NCBI GenBank assembly: GCA_002284615.2
Contig: MU069542.1
Coordinates: 279,624 to 308,189 of the forward strand
DNA: 28,566 bases
Reading direction: 5' to 3'
Source of the DNA: Dunaliella salina
Taxonomy: Eukaryota > Chlorophyta > Chlorophyceae > Chlamydomonadales > Dunaliellaceae
In this document: one piece after another, positions 1 to 9,400 of the stretch
How the letters are laid out: each line of letters opens with the position of its first letter
Position numbering within the stretch: position 1 is the stretch's first letter
Program-made: the position numbers and the translations under genes
Notes under the pieces: generated by a model
Told to the model about the DNA's origin: nothing
Seen by the model: the letters and a program-made list of their open reading frames with translations, nothing else
Database searches by the model: none

Positions 1-51
<51 letters not shown>
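1..51. repeat. TG dinucleotide microsatellite
   Basis: Uninterrupted GT repeat at the left edge of the window, followed by a short degenerate GA/GT tail to about position 90. It is probably truncated by the window edge. Confidence 0.97.
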
Positions 52-53
<2 letters not shown>

Positions 54-224
54 AGTGTGTGCATTCACATGTGAGTGAGTGAGAGCTCTCCAGGTCCGAG
101 CTCCTTGCCTCTCCCCAGCAGCTTCCCTTGAAACATAAGTGCTTTTAAAAATGACGTTTGACTAATGTGCGACACAGAATCGAGCACAACGGCGTGCCGA
201 TGACGGGTTTTTGCCATATCAATT

Positions 225-300
225 TTAGCACGCGCTATATTCCAAAATTTTATAGCGCTATATAGCGCTATATAGCGCTATACGCTATATAGCGCTATAG
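225..300. repeat. Palindromic 10-bp tandem array
   Basis: Positions 251-280 are three exact copies of TATAGCGCTA, followed by a slipped copy (281-290) and a further AGCGCTATAG. Each unit is centred on the palindrome AGCGCT, so the array is self-complementary and can fold in many registers. A diverged half copy (CGCGCTATAT) lies just upstream at about 231-240. Nothing in it looks coding. Confidence 0.9.
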
Positions 301-395
301 GCCAACGCCGATCCCTAAATACTATTCAATATAAGAAGTTTTTATCCACAAACAAAAGGGACCAGAGACTGATATTTCTTCGTACAGACAAAAAG

Positions 396-945
396 GCCTT
401 GCCAATACTCTCTATAAGCCCTTGATGCACTTAAAAACTAACACACTGTATGAATATGCAGAAGAGCACTCCATTCTCAGCGACATGCTAGCTGGATTCC
501 GCAAAAAGACAGCAAGTACAAAATTTAAGCAAAGCTCTAGAAGATACAAATATATTCAATCAAGATATCTATGCCCTTATTGTAGACTGTACCTCCGCCT
601 TCAATACCACTGATCATGACAAGCTACTCATCATTATGTACGACCTAGGTTTCCCCACAGATGCTATTGATGTGGTCAAAAGCCTTTACCACCAAGCAAG
701 CACACGAGGTAGGCTTCCTACTGGAGGCTAAACCTCTGAAATCCCTGTAGAGAGGGAAACCATACAATGAAAAACACTTTCTCCTTTCCTCTTTCTTATC
801 TACATCGAGCCCCTGCTCCGCTGGTTGCTTGTTGTTAACCGGGCTTACACACATGCATGCACCCCTTCTGCTTCTTCACCACAAGAAAAAAATTAGAAAC
901 ACAATGAGTAGTGGGGCCTTTGCTGATGACTTCATTTAAAAAGAA
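396..945 (+). pseudogene. LINE-type reverse transcriptase relic
   Basis: Conceptual translation over several frames gives recognisable reverse transcriptase blocks in the correct order. A finger segment contains EYAEEHSILSDM followed by AGFRK (about 450-510). A palm segment reads ALIVDCTSAFNTTDHDKLL (about 570-630), with DLGFP after it. Next comes an IPVERGT block (about 740-760) ahead of LSPFLFLIYIEPLLRWL (about 775-830), and finally the catalytic-type box AFADDF (about 918-936). In-frame stops and frameshifts separate the blocks, so it is not functional. No endonuclease or ORF1 is attached. The downstream neighbour is an oppositely oriented element, so this piece is either truncated or was interrupted by it. 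Confidence 0.8.
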
Positions 946-1165
946 AAAAACTACTTAGGCGGAGAATCTCTCCCTGCATCAATTAAGGAAAAGGGTACAC
1001 ATTGGCTCAAAAAAGAGCCGTGAGCCCCCTTCACCACAAGGTATGAAAAAGAGAAAGAACTGGGGATCTGGAGGTTTACTAGAAGCACTTGGCTCTAGGA
1101 CCTGGCTGTGGGAGGTATTAATAAAACAAGAATTTTCTTGTTTTTAATAGCGCGGCGTGTGGAGG

Positions 1166-2189
1166 CTAGTTGTGGGCATATTGAACAGAATGGGCACAAA
1201 GTTGTCGAGCAAGCTTCGTGGCACGCTGGTGACCCAATCCTAGTTGTTTGAATTGCTTCAGGGTGTGCTCAGCGTAAACAATTCCATCTACACCCAGGAG
1301 AGTAGGGTGAATTGTAATGGCTCTAGCGCCAATAAGTTTACAAAGGTCTGCATGCTGCTCTGCCGCATCGAACTGATGCTCTGGCCTTGTGTCTCCACAG
1401 AACTTGATTTCTAATAGGTGCACATGCCGTTCATTTGCATTAAGTTCATGGGGTTGCCTCATGCGGCAAGTCCTGGTGGTCCTCCGTGGGGAGCTGCGCC
1501 AAGCGTGATGGGAATGGGTAGGAGAAACACCGTTTGAAGTGTGATTGGCAAAAAGGGGTGATTAAAACAGCATCTGGTCGACTGGAGTTGAGTCTTTTCC
1601 TCTCTGGGGTTACAAGGGAAGAGATAAGCAGATAAAGTCCTGTTTGGGGCATGAGTATACTATGAGTATACGTAGGGAGTTGGAGGTTGCGATGAGCAAG
1701 CTTAAAATCGCTTCCTCTGTCTGTGTATACAAGGCCTGCCCCTACAGGGCATTTGCTGAGGGCTTTTGTAATCATTCTGCCTGCAATGTTATGGCGTGCA
1801 GTTCTCATGTTGGGGATGATATGGTTTTGGCAGCCTGAGAGCATGTGTAGTGCGCTGTCCAAGTGATGGCAGCCTGGGAGGGGGCAAGATGGATCAGTTG
1901 ACCTTTTAAAACGTGCTGCATGTTTTTGGTTGTAGAGGGTCCCTGTGCCGTACTGCAGGATCGTACGCGCCATGGGTACAGAAGTGCTGGGCATTTTCCC
2001 GAAGGCACTGCTGATTGTTTTTATTAACTTGCGGTAATAAGTTTTGATAGTAAGAGTAGTAACCTGTTTTGGCATTGGCATATCCAAGCTTGCGTTTAGA
2101 ATGCATGTGGGATTTGAGAGCATCGTGAAGATTGGGGAGATAGGTGAGCTTGTGAGTGGGTGGTAGACCTGTAGATGTGCCTGCAGCAT
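1166..2189 (-). pseudogene. Zinc finger plus PD-(D/E)XK nuclease-like C-terminus of the minus-strand element
   Basis: Two overlapping minus-strand frames, 2189-1446 and 1462-1166, together cover the C-terminal part of the element. The zinc finger is CPLPGCHHLDSALHMLSGC, with a two-residue expansion of the first Cys spacing. The nuclease-like core is SRPDAVLI in the first frame and LLEIKFCGDTRPE in the second, so a frameshift near 1450-1470 separates the D from the E-x-K. The same layout is uninterrupted in the plus-strand copy at 4374-5267. The open frames lack host-gene features and the first has no strong start. Confidence 0.7.
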
Positions 2190-2700
2190 GCACTCTTTCT
2201 TCCTTGGCTAACCAGAAAATATTTGTAAATGAATTCCATCATGATGATCAGGGCCTGCACCAGGGATTTTGGTGTTTGCCACATAGTTCTGGGCTTGCTT
2301 TGCCTGATGCTTTGCAGTGGCATCTGCACATTCATTTCCAGCGATGCCAGCATAGGACTTCAATTCGTAAATTCAAATTTTGGTATGGAAGTCTCTAATG
2401 AGCGTTGGAACCATTCCAAGGACGTCTCCTTGGATATGCCTCAGATGTCTTTCAGGATAGAGAAGCTGTTAACGTACTTGATTGAAAGAGGTGAGGCTGT
2501 CTGATGCAGTACTTGCATACCTGGTGATGATAGCAGCAGAAATTGCTGTTAATCCAGCTCTAATGATGGTTTTAGTAATCTCAGCACCATTTGGTTCTAC
2601 AAAGTTCTTGCTGTCAGTGGATGGGCAGTAGACGCCTGCTCCAATTCCTTGTTACCGTTATGGACAAGACAGCTGCCATCTGTGTATGCCCATGTCCCCC
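2100..2700 (-). pseudogene. Decayed RNase H domain
   Basis: The first strand with AYTDGSC lies at about 2690-2670 at the end of the frame 3343-2597. After a frameshift it continues as EPNGAEITKTIIRAGL (about 2596-2550) and then ASTASDSLTSFNQV (about 2510-2470). The second acidic position, usually in a RAEL motif, is a glycine here (RAGL), so catalysis would be lost even without the frameshifts. The plus-strand copy at 3.75 kb retains RAEL. Confidence 0.7.
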
Positions 2701-2899
2701 AGTCAGCATTTTTAAGAGTTAGGAGAGTACTGGATTGGCTGGGCACCAAGTCTGTACCTTGGATACTCATGTGTGAATATCTAGGCTGTTTGGAGACGTG
2801 TTCTTTGTCAAATGGGAGGCGTTCCAGTTTATTGAAACCTGGCATGTGGGCATGCATGGGATTTAGGACAGGGTGGCTGCTGACACTCTCAAGCTTCCA

Positions 2900-3343
2900 C
2901 TCTGTAGCTTCTTTCAAATCTCCTTTCAGGCCCTGTAGCCAGTCTTTGTTATGGTTGTTAAGATGGACTCGAGCTGCAGTGTTCCAAACAGCAAAGATAC
3001 GAAGGTCCCAGGTATGCTTAGGTAAAGGTACCTCTTGGTTAGGGCTGGACTGAGGGGCACTGTAGCCAAGAATTTCGCGAGGTATGGTTCCAAGTTCGTA
3101 ACAAAGGTGGGGGTAGACAGTGAAAAGTTTGGAGTAGGGGTTGGTTATCATGTTCTTATTCCAAGCCGGAAGGAACATGAATGTAGCAGTGTCTTCTGTG
3201 TTGAGAATGGCAGAGTAAATGGCATGTTGCAGAGCTTGGGTAATAATTCCCTCGTCAAAAATGCGATGGCAGACTGAGAAGCATGAGAATCTGGATGAGA
3301 AGGCATTATGCATGGCACCAAAAAGAGTGTCTTTAGAATCCAC
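2900..3343 (-). pseudogene. Methyltransferase-like block of the minus-strand element
   Basis: The open minus-strand frame 3343-2597 contains SRFSCFSVCHRIFDE, a helix-like stretch with QALQHA, then TATFMFLPAWNKN, an aromatic and tyrosine-rich stretch, and RIFAVWN with a trailing WLQGLKGDL. The same order (CHPAYDD, VKHAL, TATFMLLP, IAIWNN, WLEDLKQE) is seen at 22.5-22.84 kb. The pattern NPP(F/Y)-helix-(F/L)LP-x-W is what I know from PCIF1-type and phage Dam-type N6-adenine methyltransferases. The NPP(F/Y) position is degraded in both copies. Similarity of layout is seen; the enzymatic identity is inferred and unproven. Confidence 0.45.
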
Positions 3344-3483
3344 ACTCCAATAATACTGGTATTGTGGGTTGTGGTCTAGCGGAGGGCCAATTTTTCATGG
3401 GTTACCAAAGCCCATTTTGAAAGGCAGCATGAATGTGAGTTGGAAGGGCTCTTGAATTTGAATAAGAGTCTTTGATCTTCTTG

Positions 3484-3687
3484 CTAGATAACTTTCTTCC
3501 AAGCATGGATTTGCGGGAAAGGAGTCCTTGCAGCCCAGTAGCAAAGTTGCCTGGAGCTGGTTATTTTCTCGTGCATGCCAGCAAGCTTGGCCCCATAAAA
3601 AGCCTTGTAGAGGATTTGGAAGCGGTTCAGGGATATCATATCAACACATTTGAATTCCGTATTGTATATGCAAGCCATGTGCACCAT
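3484..3687 (-). pseudogene. Conserved ACIY/QIL block, unknown function
   Basis: A 67-residue minus-strand stretch with ACIYNTEFKC, then NRFQILYKAFYGAKLAG. It aligns residue by residue with ACIYDIKGKC and HRLQILLQAYSAARQAG in the relic at 21937-22425. In both copies it lies upstream of the ALVT(H/Q)EKLA segment and the methyltransferase-like block, so it is a genuine part of the element. I do not recognise its fold. It ends in a stop at 3484. Confidence 0.6.
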
Positions 3688-3753
3688 GTATGTTTTTGGG
3701 AGAATGAGGGGGGATGGAGTAGAAGAGGAGTGGCTGTGGGATCCTGTGTCTGA

Positions 3754-4420
3754 TTGTGCTCATCCCGGAAGACAACAGTCTCCTCTGAAACTGTCACCTG
3801 CACAATAAATCCCAAGGGCCATGGACCCACTTATACTATTAACAGAGCAGAGCTCGCTGCAATTATGATAGCTCTACAGCAAGGGCACACTTCAATTGCG
3901 ACTGACAGTTCTTCAGCACTTCATCAGATTAAAAACGAGCTTCTGAAACCCATGGATATGACCACGCACTTACAAGCACCACTGCTCAAAGAAATCATAG
4001 CCTGCATTAGTGCTTCAGAAGGCCCTGTCCACTTCTACAAAGTAAAATCACACTGTGGCATCCTTGGTAATGAAAGCGCAGATGCCCTTGCTCATCAAGC
4101 AGCTATGCTACCTGATGAAGCTAACACCTCACTCAACCAGGCAGACACTCCTTTCTTCCATTTCTATTGGCTTGCTGCATCTGTCACAACACATAGCTCT
4201 CACACAGAATACTTGCCCCTTTTAAATCTCCAGGACAAACTGAAACAAGTAATGCATGAAAAACACAAATTGGGCACAGCAAACCTCAGCACATATACCT
4301 ACCAAAATTGGCAGAACCTGCTCGGAATGTCCAATGCTCATCCCACTGCCAATCCAAAAATTAGTCATGCTTTTTGGCACATGAAAGCTGTGATCTCAAA
4401 GAACAAACCAATGTCCTCAA
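3754..4420 (+). pseudogene. RNase H domain of the plus-strand LINE-like relic
   Basis: Counting residues from 3754, the motifs are TINRAEL with E33, SIATDSSSALHQI with D51, and FYKVKSHCGILGNESADALAHQ with H100 and D110. These match three of the four acidic residues and the histidine of the RNase H1 active site. The first aspartate (YTDGS) is missing because the frame is interrupted just upstream; a GSCV remnant followed by a stop lies at about 3740-3752. The frame opens without an ATG, so this is an internal fragment. Confidence 0.8.
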
Positions 4421-5267
4421 GTATCGAACGGACACCCTTTACAATGGCAAACATGCCAGACGCTTTAGTGGCTACCCTGGGCCTTCTCTTTGCCCTCTTT
4501 GTGGTACACCTGATAGTACCTCCCATACCATACTCAGATGCACTCACCCACAGATGAACAGGATGAATATCAACCGCCACCATCAAGCACTCAGCATCTG
4601 TGGTGAAGCAATAAGCAAAGGAGACTTTGGATCTTACATAGATGCATGCAATACAGAGAGGCTAAGCTCCCTGGATTTGGAAATTCCAAACACTGTCCAT
4701 CGACACATTCCACATTGGCTGTTTCCATCCAGACAACCACCACACACACAGCTCAGTCGCCCTGATGGCATTTTAATTTTACCCCTTAAAGGCAGAGACT
4801 CCACACATCTCCCACAGGATATGAATCCCAGAGACAGAGATATCCACCTGATTGAGCTCAAATTTTGTTCTGACACCAAACCCGAACAAACTCTCCACAC
4901 TGCGCAAAATCAGCACAAACACACCATTGAAAGCTTACGCACAAGATCTCTTCGGAGCACACACCGCAATAACAGAGTCACACTACATACCATACTAATT
5001 GGAGTTGCAGGAACTATCTTCAATCCCTACACTATTGATCCCCTCTGCAAACTTGGCCTAACCAAAGACAAAGCACACAAAACTGCCAGAGAACTCCACT
5101 ATCACGCTGTAAAGTCCCTAACAAGAATTCACAACACCAAAAATGCCATCCAATTCAGTAACGTAAGCAATGGGCGTTTGGGGGAGGGGGCTACAGGGAG
5201 GGCTGTGCACAGGACAGCGAGACGCGCAGCCGGACGGATGGCCAACGACCCACCGGATCCTAATTAG
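4374..5267 (+). pseudogene. Zinc finger and PD-(D/E)XK nuclease-like C-terminal frame
   Basis: Open frame of 297 residues. Cys40, Cys43, His51 and Cys56 form a Cx2Cx7Hx4C finger of the type that follows the RT or RNase H in many LINEs. RPDGILILP puts an aspartate at 131, and HLIELKFCSDTKPEQ puts E161 and K163 thirty residues on, the D...E-x-K layout of restriction-like endonucleases. A histidine and glutamine-rich helix follows. The minus-strand relic conserves RPD, E(L/I)KFC and DT(K/R)PE. The function, target-site nicking, is inferred from family knowledge (R2-type and Dualen-type LINEs have restriction-like endonucleases). Still open, but it has lost its upstream frame. Confidence 0.7.
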
Positions 5268-6460
5268 CTGGGTTGCTCATAGCTAGCCTTCTTTGGTGGG
5301 GCTCACTGTTAGTGCCAGTGCTAACTGTTGGGTCTTTTCTTAATGCACGCTGGTAAGTACCAGTGTAGACTTTACTTTACTCTGATTGTGCTGGATGAGG
5401 AGGTTGATGGTCCGTGTACTTCATAAGGTCAACCTCGCGCAGCCAGTATTCGCATGAGCCTGTAGATTTTATGTTTGCTTGTGGATATGTGTCCCATTTG
5501 CCTACTGAAAACATTTCAAAACCTCCAGCTTCAAGCCAAGTAAAGGCCGCTGAGACACCAGCTTTTGCACAGGTGGCCTGCTGTGGCCTTGACAGAGCAT
5601 CAGGCCCGGCATGGGGCCAGGTCGGTCAACCACGGTGCAGCTGTCCTGTGTGTGGTTCACTCAGCAGGCTGGGCCAAAGCCGCCAGCCGCTCATCTCTTG
5701 CTGCCCATCTCTGCTGTGTGCCATTTCCCCAAATCTTATCACTTCCAGGAATTTCCATTAATTTGCACTTCGTTTTCACTTCGTACCTGAGGCAAGGGAT
5801 CATCTGTCTGACTTCGCAAGGTTTCGTTTTTGGACCAAATAATTGAACTATAAACGGAGTAGTCAGGGTCCTACGGTCTTCTGAACATTCAAGCATTTTT
5901 GATCCAAGAACATCTGTCTCGCACAATCTCATCAATCATGACAACTGGCATGATTTGTTATCAATTTTTTCCAGTCCAAGCTTTGTGTGTTGAATTTTTC
6001 TTTGGCCAGATCTGGTTAGAGGCCTCAGTGTTTCCGCTCAGCAACCTTGTAGGCGGGTATAGCGATGTAACCTTGGTAAGGTAACCCCCCTCACCATACC
6101 TACAACACTGAAGCATGTTGCTGCTACCAACGAGACTGCAAGGATTATAGAAGGAAAAGTGCATTCATCTTCTCTGAGAAGACTCGGAACACTTCACCAC
6201 AGGGCAGATGATCCTTTTAGGGTCGCATGAAGAACATTGCAGGAGCTCATCTCCGTGACCCTGCTTCAGGTGAGGACCATTTGCACAGCAGGGAATGCCT
6301 TGCAACATAGAAATTCAGAGAAAAGATAAGTCCACGCAGGACAGAGGCCGCGTGCATTAAGGGAAGGTCCTAAGTAGCAACTTAGCAGCAGCCTCACTCG
6401 TTGATAATAGCCAATCACAGCTGAATCTGTACCTCTCCTCTGATTGCATAAGCACCAGCA
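5268..6460. other. Intergenic: LINE 3' tail, then downstream flank of the phosphoesterase gene
   Basis: 5268 to about 5440 follows directly on the LINE stop codon and is probably its 3' untranslated tail; no poly(A) or short tandem tail is visible. The rest contains only short open frames with no recognisable motif. The part next to 6460 is the likely 3' UTR of the minus-strand phosphoesterase gene and holds a 23-bp word at 6346-6368 that recurs exactly at 21685-21707. Confidence 0.5.
6346..6368. repeat. 23-bp word repeated exactly at 21685-21707
   Basis: It begins GGCCGCGTGCATTAAGG and ends GAAGGT. The same 23 bases occur at 21685-21707 inside the LINE-like relic; the flanks differ. Looser versions are at about 24267-24292 and about 972-996. 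Confidence 0.85.
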
Positions 6461-9400
6461 TCATTGATTCAAAACTGTTCTTTCGAAATAACGTTTTGTA
6501 AATGCATCCCAAAGCTTGTACGTGATGATGCCATCCTTGCCAGCTGTCGATGAGGCCACCGTGAATTCATGTGCCACTCTAGAGCTGGTCTCCTGTGCAC
6601 AAGTGTATGGCGGAATTTTTGAAATACATCAATTTCCATTTTCCTTGAACTCATGAGCCATCACTTCCAAGAGATTGCAGAAACGTGTTCAGCTATTTCA
6701 ACCTTGCAAATGAAGTGGTGATGCTCACGATACATCATCTTCCCCATACGAAAACTTACAAGTGCAATGAGACCAAACATGAAATCACACATTTATGCTA
6801 TGCTCAGGTAGCACAAAAGAACACCAAAAGTGGCAGCATCACATGTCAGCTCCTCACCTGTTGTTTCTGGCAGACCTCAACCCAGACATCTCTAGCTTCG
6901 GCCACACGCATACCCTGCTCTTCTTGGCCAGGAGTCATGGCAAGATCCACCACTGCAGGGTTGAAGCATTGTTGTAGGAGCAAAGCTTGTGTTGGGAACG
7001 AATAGGCCAATTTACTCAAACTGATAATGTCGAGCAACTTTTGGTAATGCCCAATTTTGGGCAGTGGAATGGTGAGGGGGCAGCTTGCCAGTGCGGCACA
7101 AAAATCAAACCATTGCGCACAGCAAAAGGTGGATAAAAAAACAAACGAGGTCGTGCCCAATTTTATGGGTGAGGAACCACCTGACCCACCCACCCCCCTG
7201 AAAATTCCTCCCAGTCTGGAAGTTCCAGAGCCCCAATCCAGACAAAAAGTTACCAATTTGCTCCTCTTTGTATCCTCATCTTTCTGCATACTCAGCGCGA
7301 AAAGGATACAATTTGCAGAAGAGTCTTGTGACAAACTGAGCGACTGATGCTCATGCCCTTCTGGGCATGCATAACTGGCTCACAAGTTCACCAACTGCCT
7401 CTGCAGCTTCACATTACAAGAACATATTGTACATCGTCACTGTCTTGGCAATCATGAGTAAACGTGCAGGATCTCTGCTCCTTCACACCCTTTGGCCCAT
7501 ACCCATGCGCATATGGCACTGACTCCGAGCTGTGCATACCGACGTCCGTCTCTCTCTGCGACTAAACCCCCTTTACAGTGTCATTATGGCATGTGCACTT
7601 ATTACATGCGAGCCTGTGTGCCCTTAGTGTACCAAACATGGCCAAACATGTCCTCATGTCCCGACATTGAGAATGGCTGAAAAGTTGGGATGTGGAGGTG
7701 CCCTGTGCGGCTCAGAGGCTATTTTGCAACGGTTTTGGCTGATGAAAGTGAATTTTCTAACTTGCACCAAACGACCAGCGCTCGTTTACTTAAGCTGCTC
7801 TCAGGTAGTCTAATCACGCTGTGCTGTCAGATTTTGCGAGGGGGGGTCTGGTGGAGCGTGCTGGTGGGGTGACGCATCGGGACGGATGTGAGCATGGAAT
7901 GATGGACCTCCGTCAGCTTGCCCGTGCTGCAAGCTGCCGTCCCCAACTTGGCACAGAGTTGGGATGCTGAATGATGCTTCAATCGAAACAAAAGTGGGGT
8001 CCATTGGTGGTCTGGTTGCAAGTCAGCAAGGTGATTTGTAGCGATACATACATTATTTTGGGCCATTTTCCCTACCCCCTCCCCATACCTTGGCAGAAAT
8101 CCGACCTGCTTTGCACCAGAGTTGCGGTGCAGACAGGAATAAATTTCAAAACTTTTCAGGTCACGGATTGGTGGAGCGGCTGGTGAACAGCATCTGTTTT
8201 GGTTTCGTTACACAGTTCCCAAGTTTTGGCACTCGTCACAAACGGAACCTTACATTGCCCTCTCCGTGCTAATAGAGCTTATATCAGCTGTCATAAACAC
8301 ACTTTCCAAGTCCTGGAACGGTGCAGGAGCGGGCAAGATATGCTGAAAGTTAATGATTCCTATTTGCCTAGGCAGAAGGGGGCCCAGCCGTGGGGAGATC
8401 CTTCCCTCTTCTGCTTCAAACCCTGAAAAGATACCAATCAGAAGCTCTCGAGCTCAAGAATCCTATGATGCATTTATATTCTTGTAATAAAAGTGGTCCA
8501 TAAACTTGTGGAGGGGGGGTCTCAATTCAGGAACCCCTCAAATCACCCACACCCACCTCCTCTGATTGGGCCCATATGTAATTTAATCGATAGCTCTCAA
8601 CGTGGGGATTTCAAATGTTATGCTTTTCCCTTGACGTCGAAAAGTTGTGCTTCCTGTACCCTCTCGACAGCAAGGTGCATCGTATGAGGAGTTGGAGCTG
8701 TTGGAGAACTCAAACTTTCATGAACTGCAGGCAAAATTCAAATTGCCGGTCACAGAACTTAATGCTCTTTAGCAAAAAGCGGGTCGGAGAACCCCAAAGA
8801 CCCCCCTCGGCACTCTTTAGACATCTCCCCACTCTCTTGCCCATTTTCTGAGTCAGGACCTCTGCCTTAATCCATCACAACATCTTAGTAGCTTGGTGGA
8901 TAAAGGGAGTGGGTAGGCAAGCGGGAAGGGGTGCGCGGGGGGCAATTCCTCGCCCCTCCCCAGCCTCCCGCGAACAAGCAAACGCGCATTTGAACAGAAC
9001 TTCGAACTTAATCAAATAGTTGGCAAACCTATTTCTTCAGACTGGAAAATGATCCAACCTTTGTGCACTGCCAGCAGTCCCGCTAATAGGAGGCCTACAG
9101 GAACAGGATTGTTATGGTCAGAGACTTCAATTCTCATTACTTCGCAGGTAAGGAGTGACTTCAATCCTTACTACTCATCACAGCAGCGCACTCCTAAGGC
9201 GCTATCTCAACTAGTCGCGAAATGTGGAAATGCATGACATTGCCTTTGCTCACCCAGGAAGTGTCTCCAGCTCAACTGCTCCCCTGCAGCCTCTGCCTCC
9301 CTTCGCTGCAGCTCCTGCTGCTGCCGCTGCTGCTGCTGCTGCTGCAGCTGCTGCTGCGTGGGGGAGGCTTTCTTTGTGCCATTTGGAGAGCCCGGCTCAG

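Larger units (their letters stand above)
1166..3690 (-). mobile_element. Degenerate LINE-like element: conserved blocks, RNase H, zinc finger, PD-(D/E)XK end
   Basis: Read on the minus strand from 3690 down, the order is: an ACIY...KC...RFQIL block (3687-3484); a frame-broken stretch with ALVTHEKLA (about 3400); a block with CHRIFDE, TATFMFLP and IFAVWN (3343 to about 2900); an RNase H start TDGSC (about 2690-2670) and its shifted continuation; a zinc finger (about 1886-1830); RPDAVL (about 1580) and, after another frameshift, LLEIKFCGDT (about 1415-1390); and a stop at 1166. The first two blocks are also present in the relic at 21.9-22.8 kb, the last three in the relic at 3.75-5.27 kb. No reverse transcriptase palm lies between the methyltransferase-like block and RNase H, so the RT appears deleted. 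Several frameshifts make it a dead copy. Confidence 0.75.
3754..5267 (+). mobile_element. LINE-like 3' half: RNase H, zinc finger, PD-(D/E)XK nuclease-like domain
   Basis: Two overlapping plus-strand frames (3754-4557 and 4374-5267) form one polyprotein tail with a single frameshift near 4380-4420. RNase H comes first, then a connector, the zinc finger CPLCGTPDSTSHTILRC, and a nuclease-like end with RPD and E-L-K. The protein ends in NDPPDPN and a TAA at about 5265, followed by a non-coding tail to perhaps 5440. The reverse transcriptase and everything 5' of it are absent, as expected of a 5'-truncated LINE insertion. It starts about 65 bp from the 5' side of the minus-strand element, so the two stand head to head. 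Confidence 0.8.

Noticed and set aside
995..1025. TTGGCTCAA resembling a dinoflagellate spliced-leader relic
   Set aside because: Only nine bases match and the context is a retroelement relic. The regular GT-AG introns give no support for a dinoflagellate.
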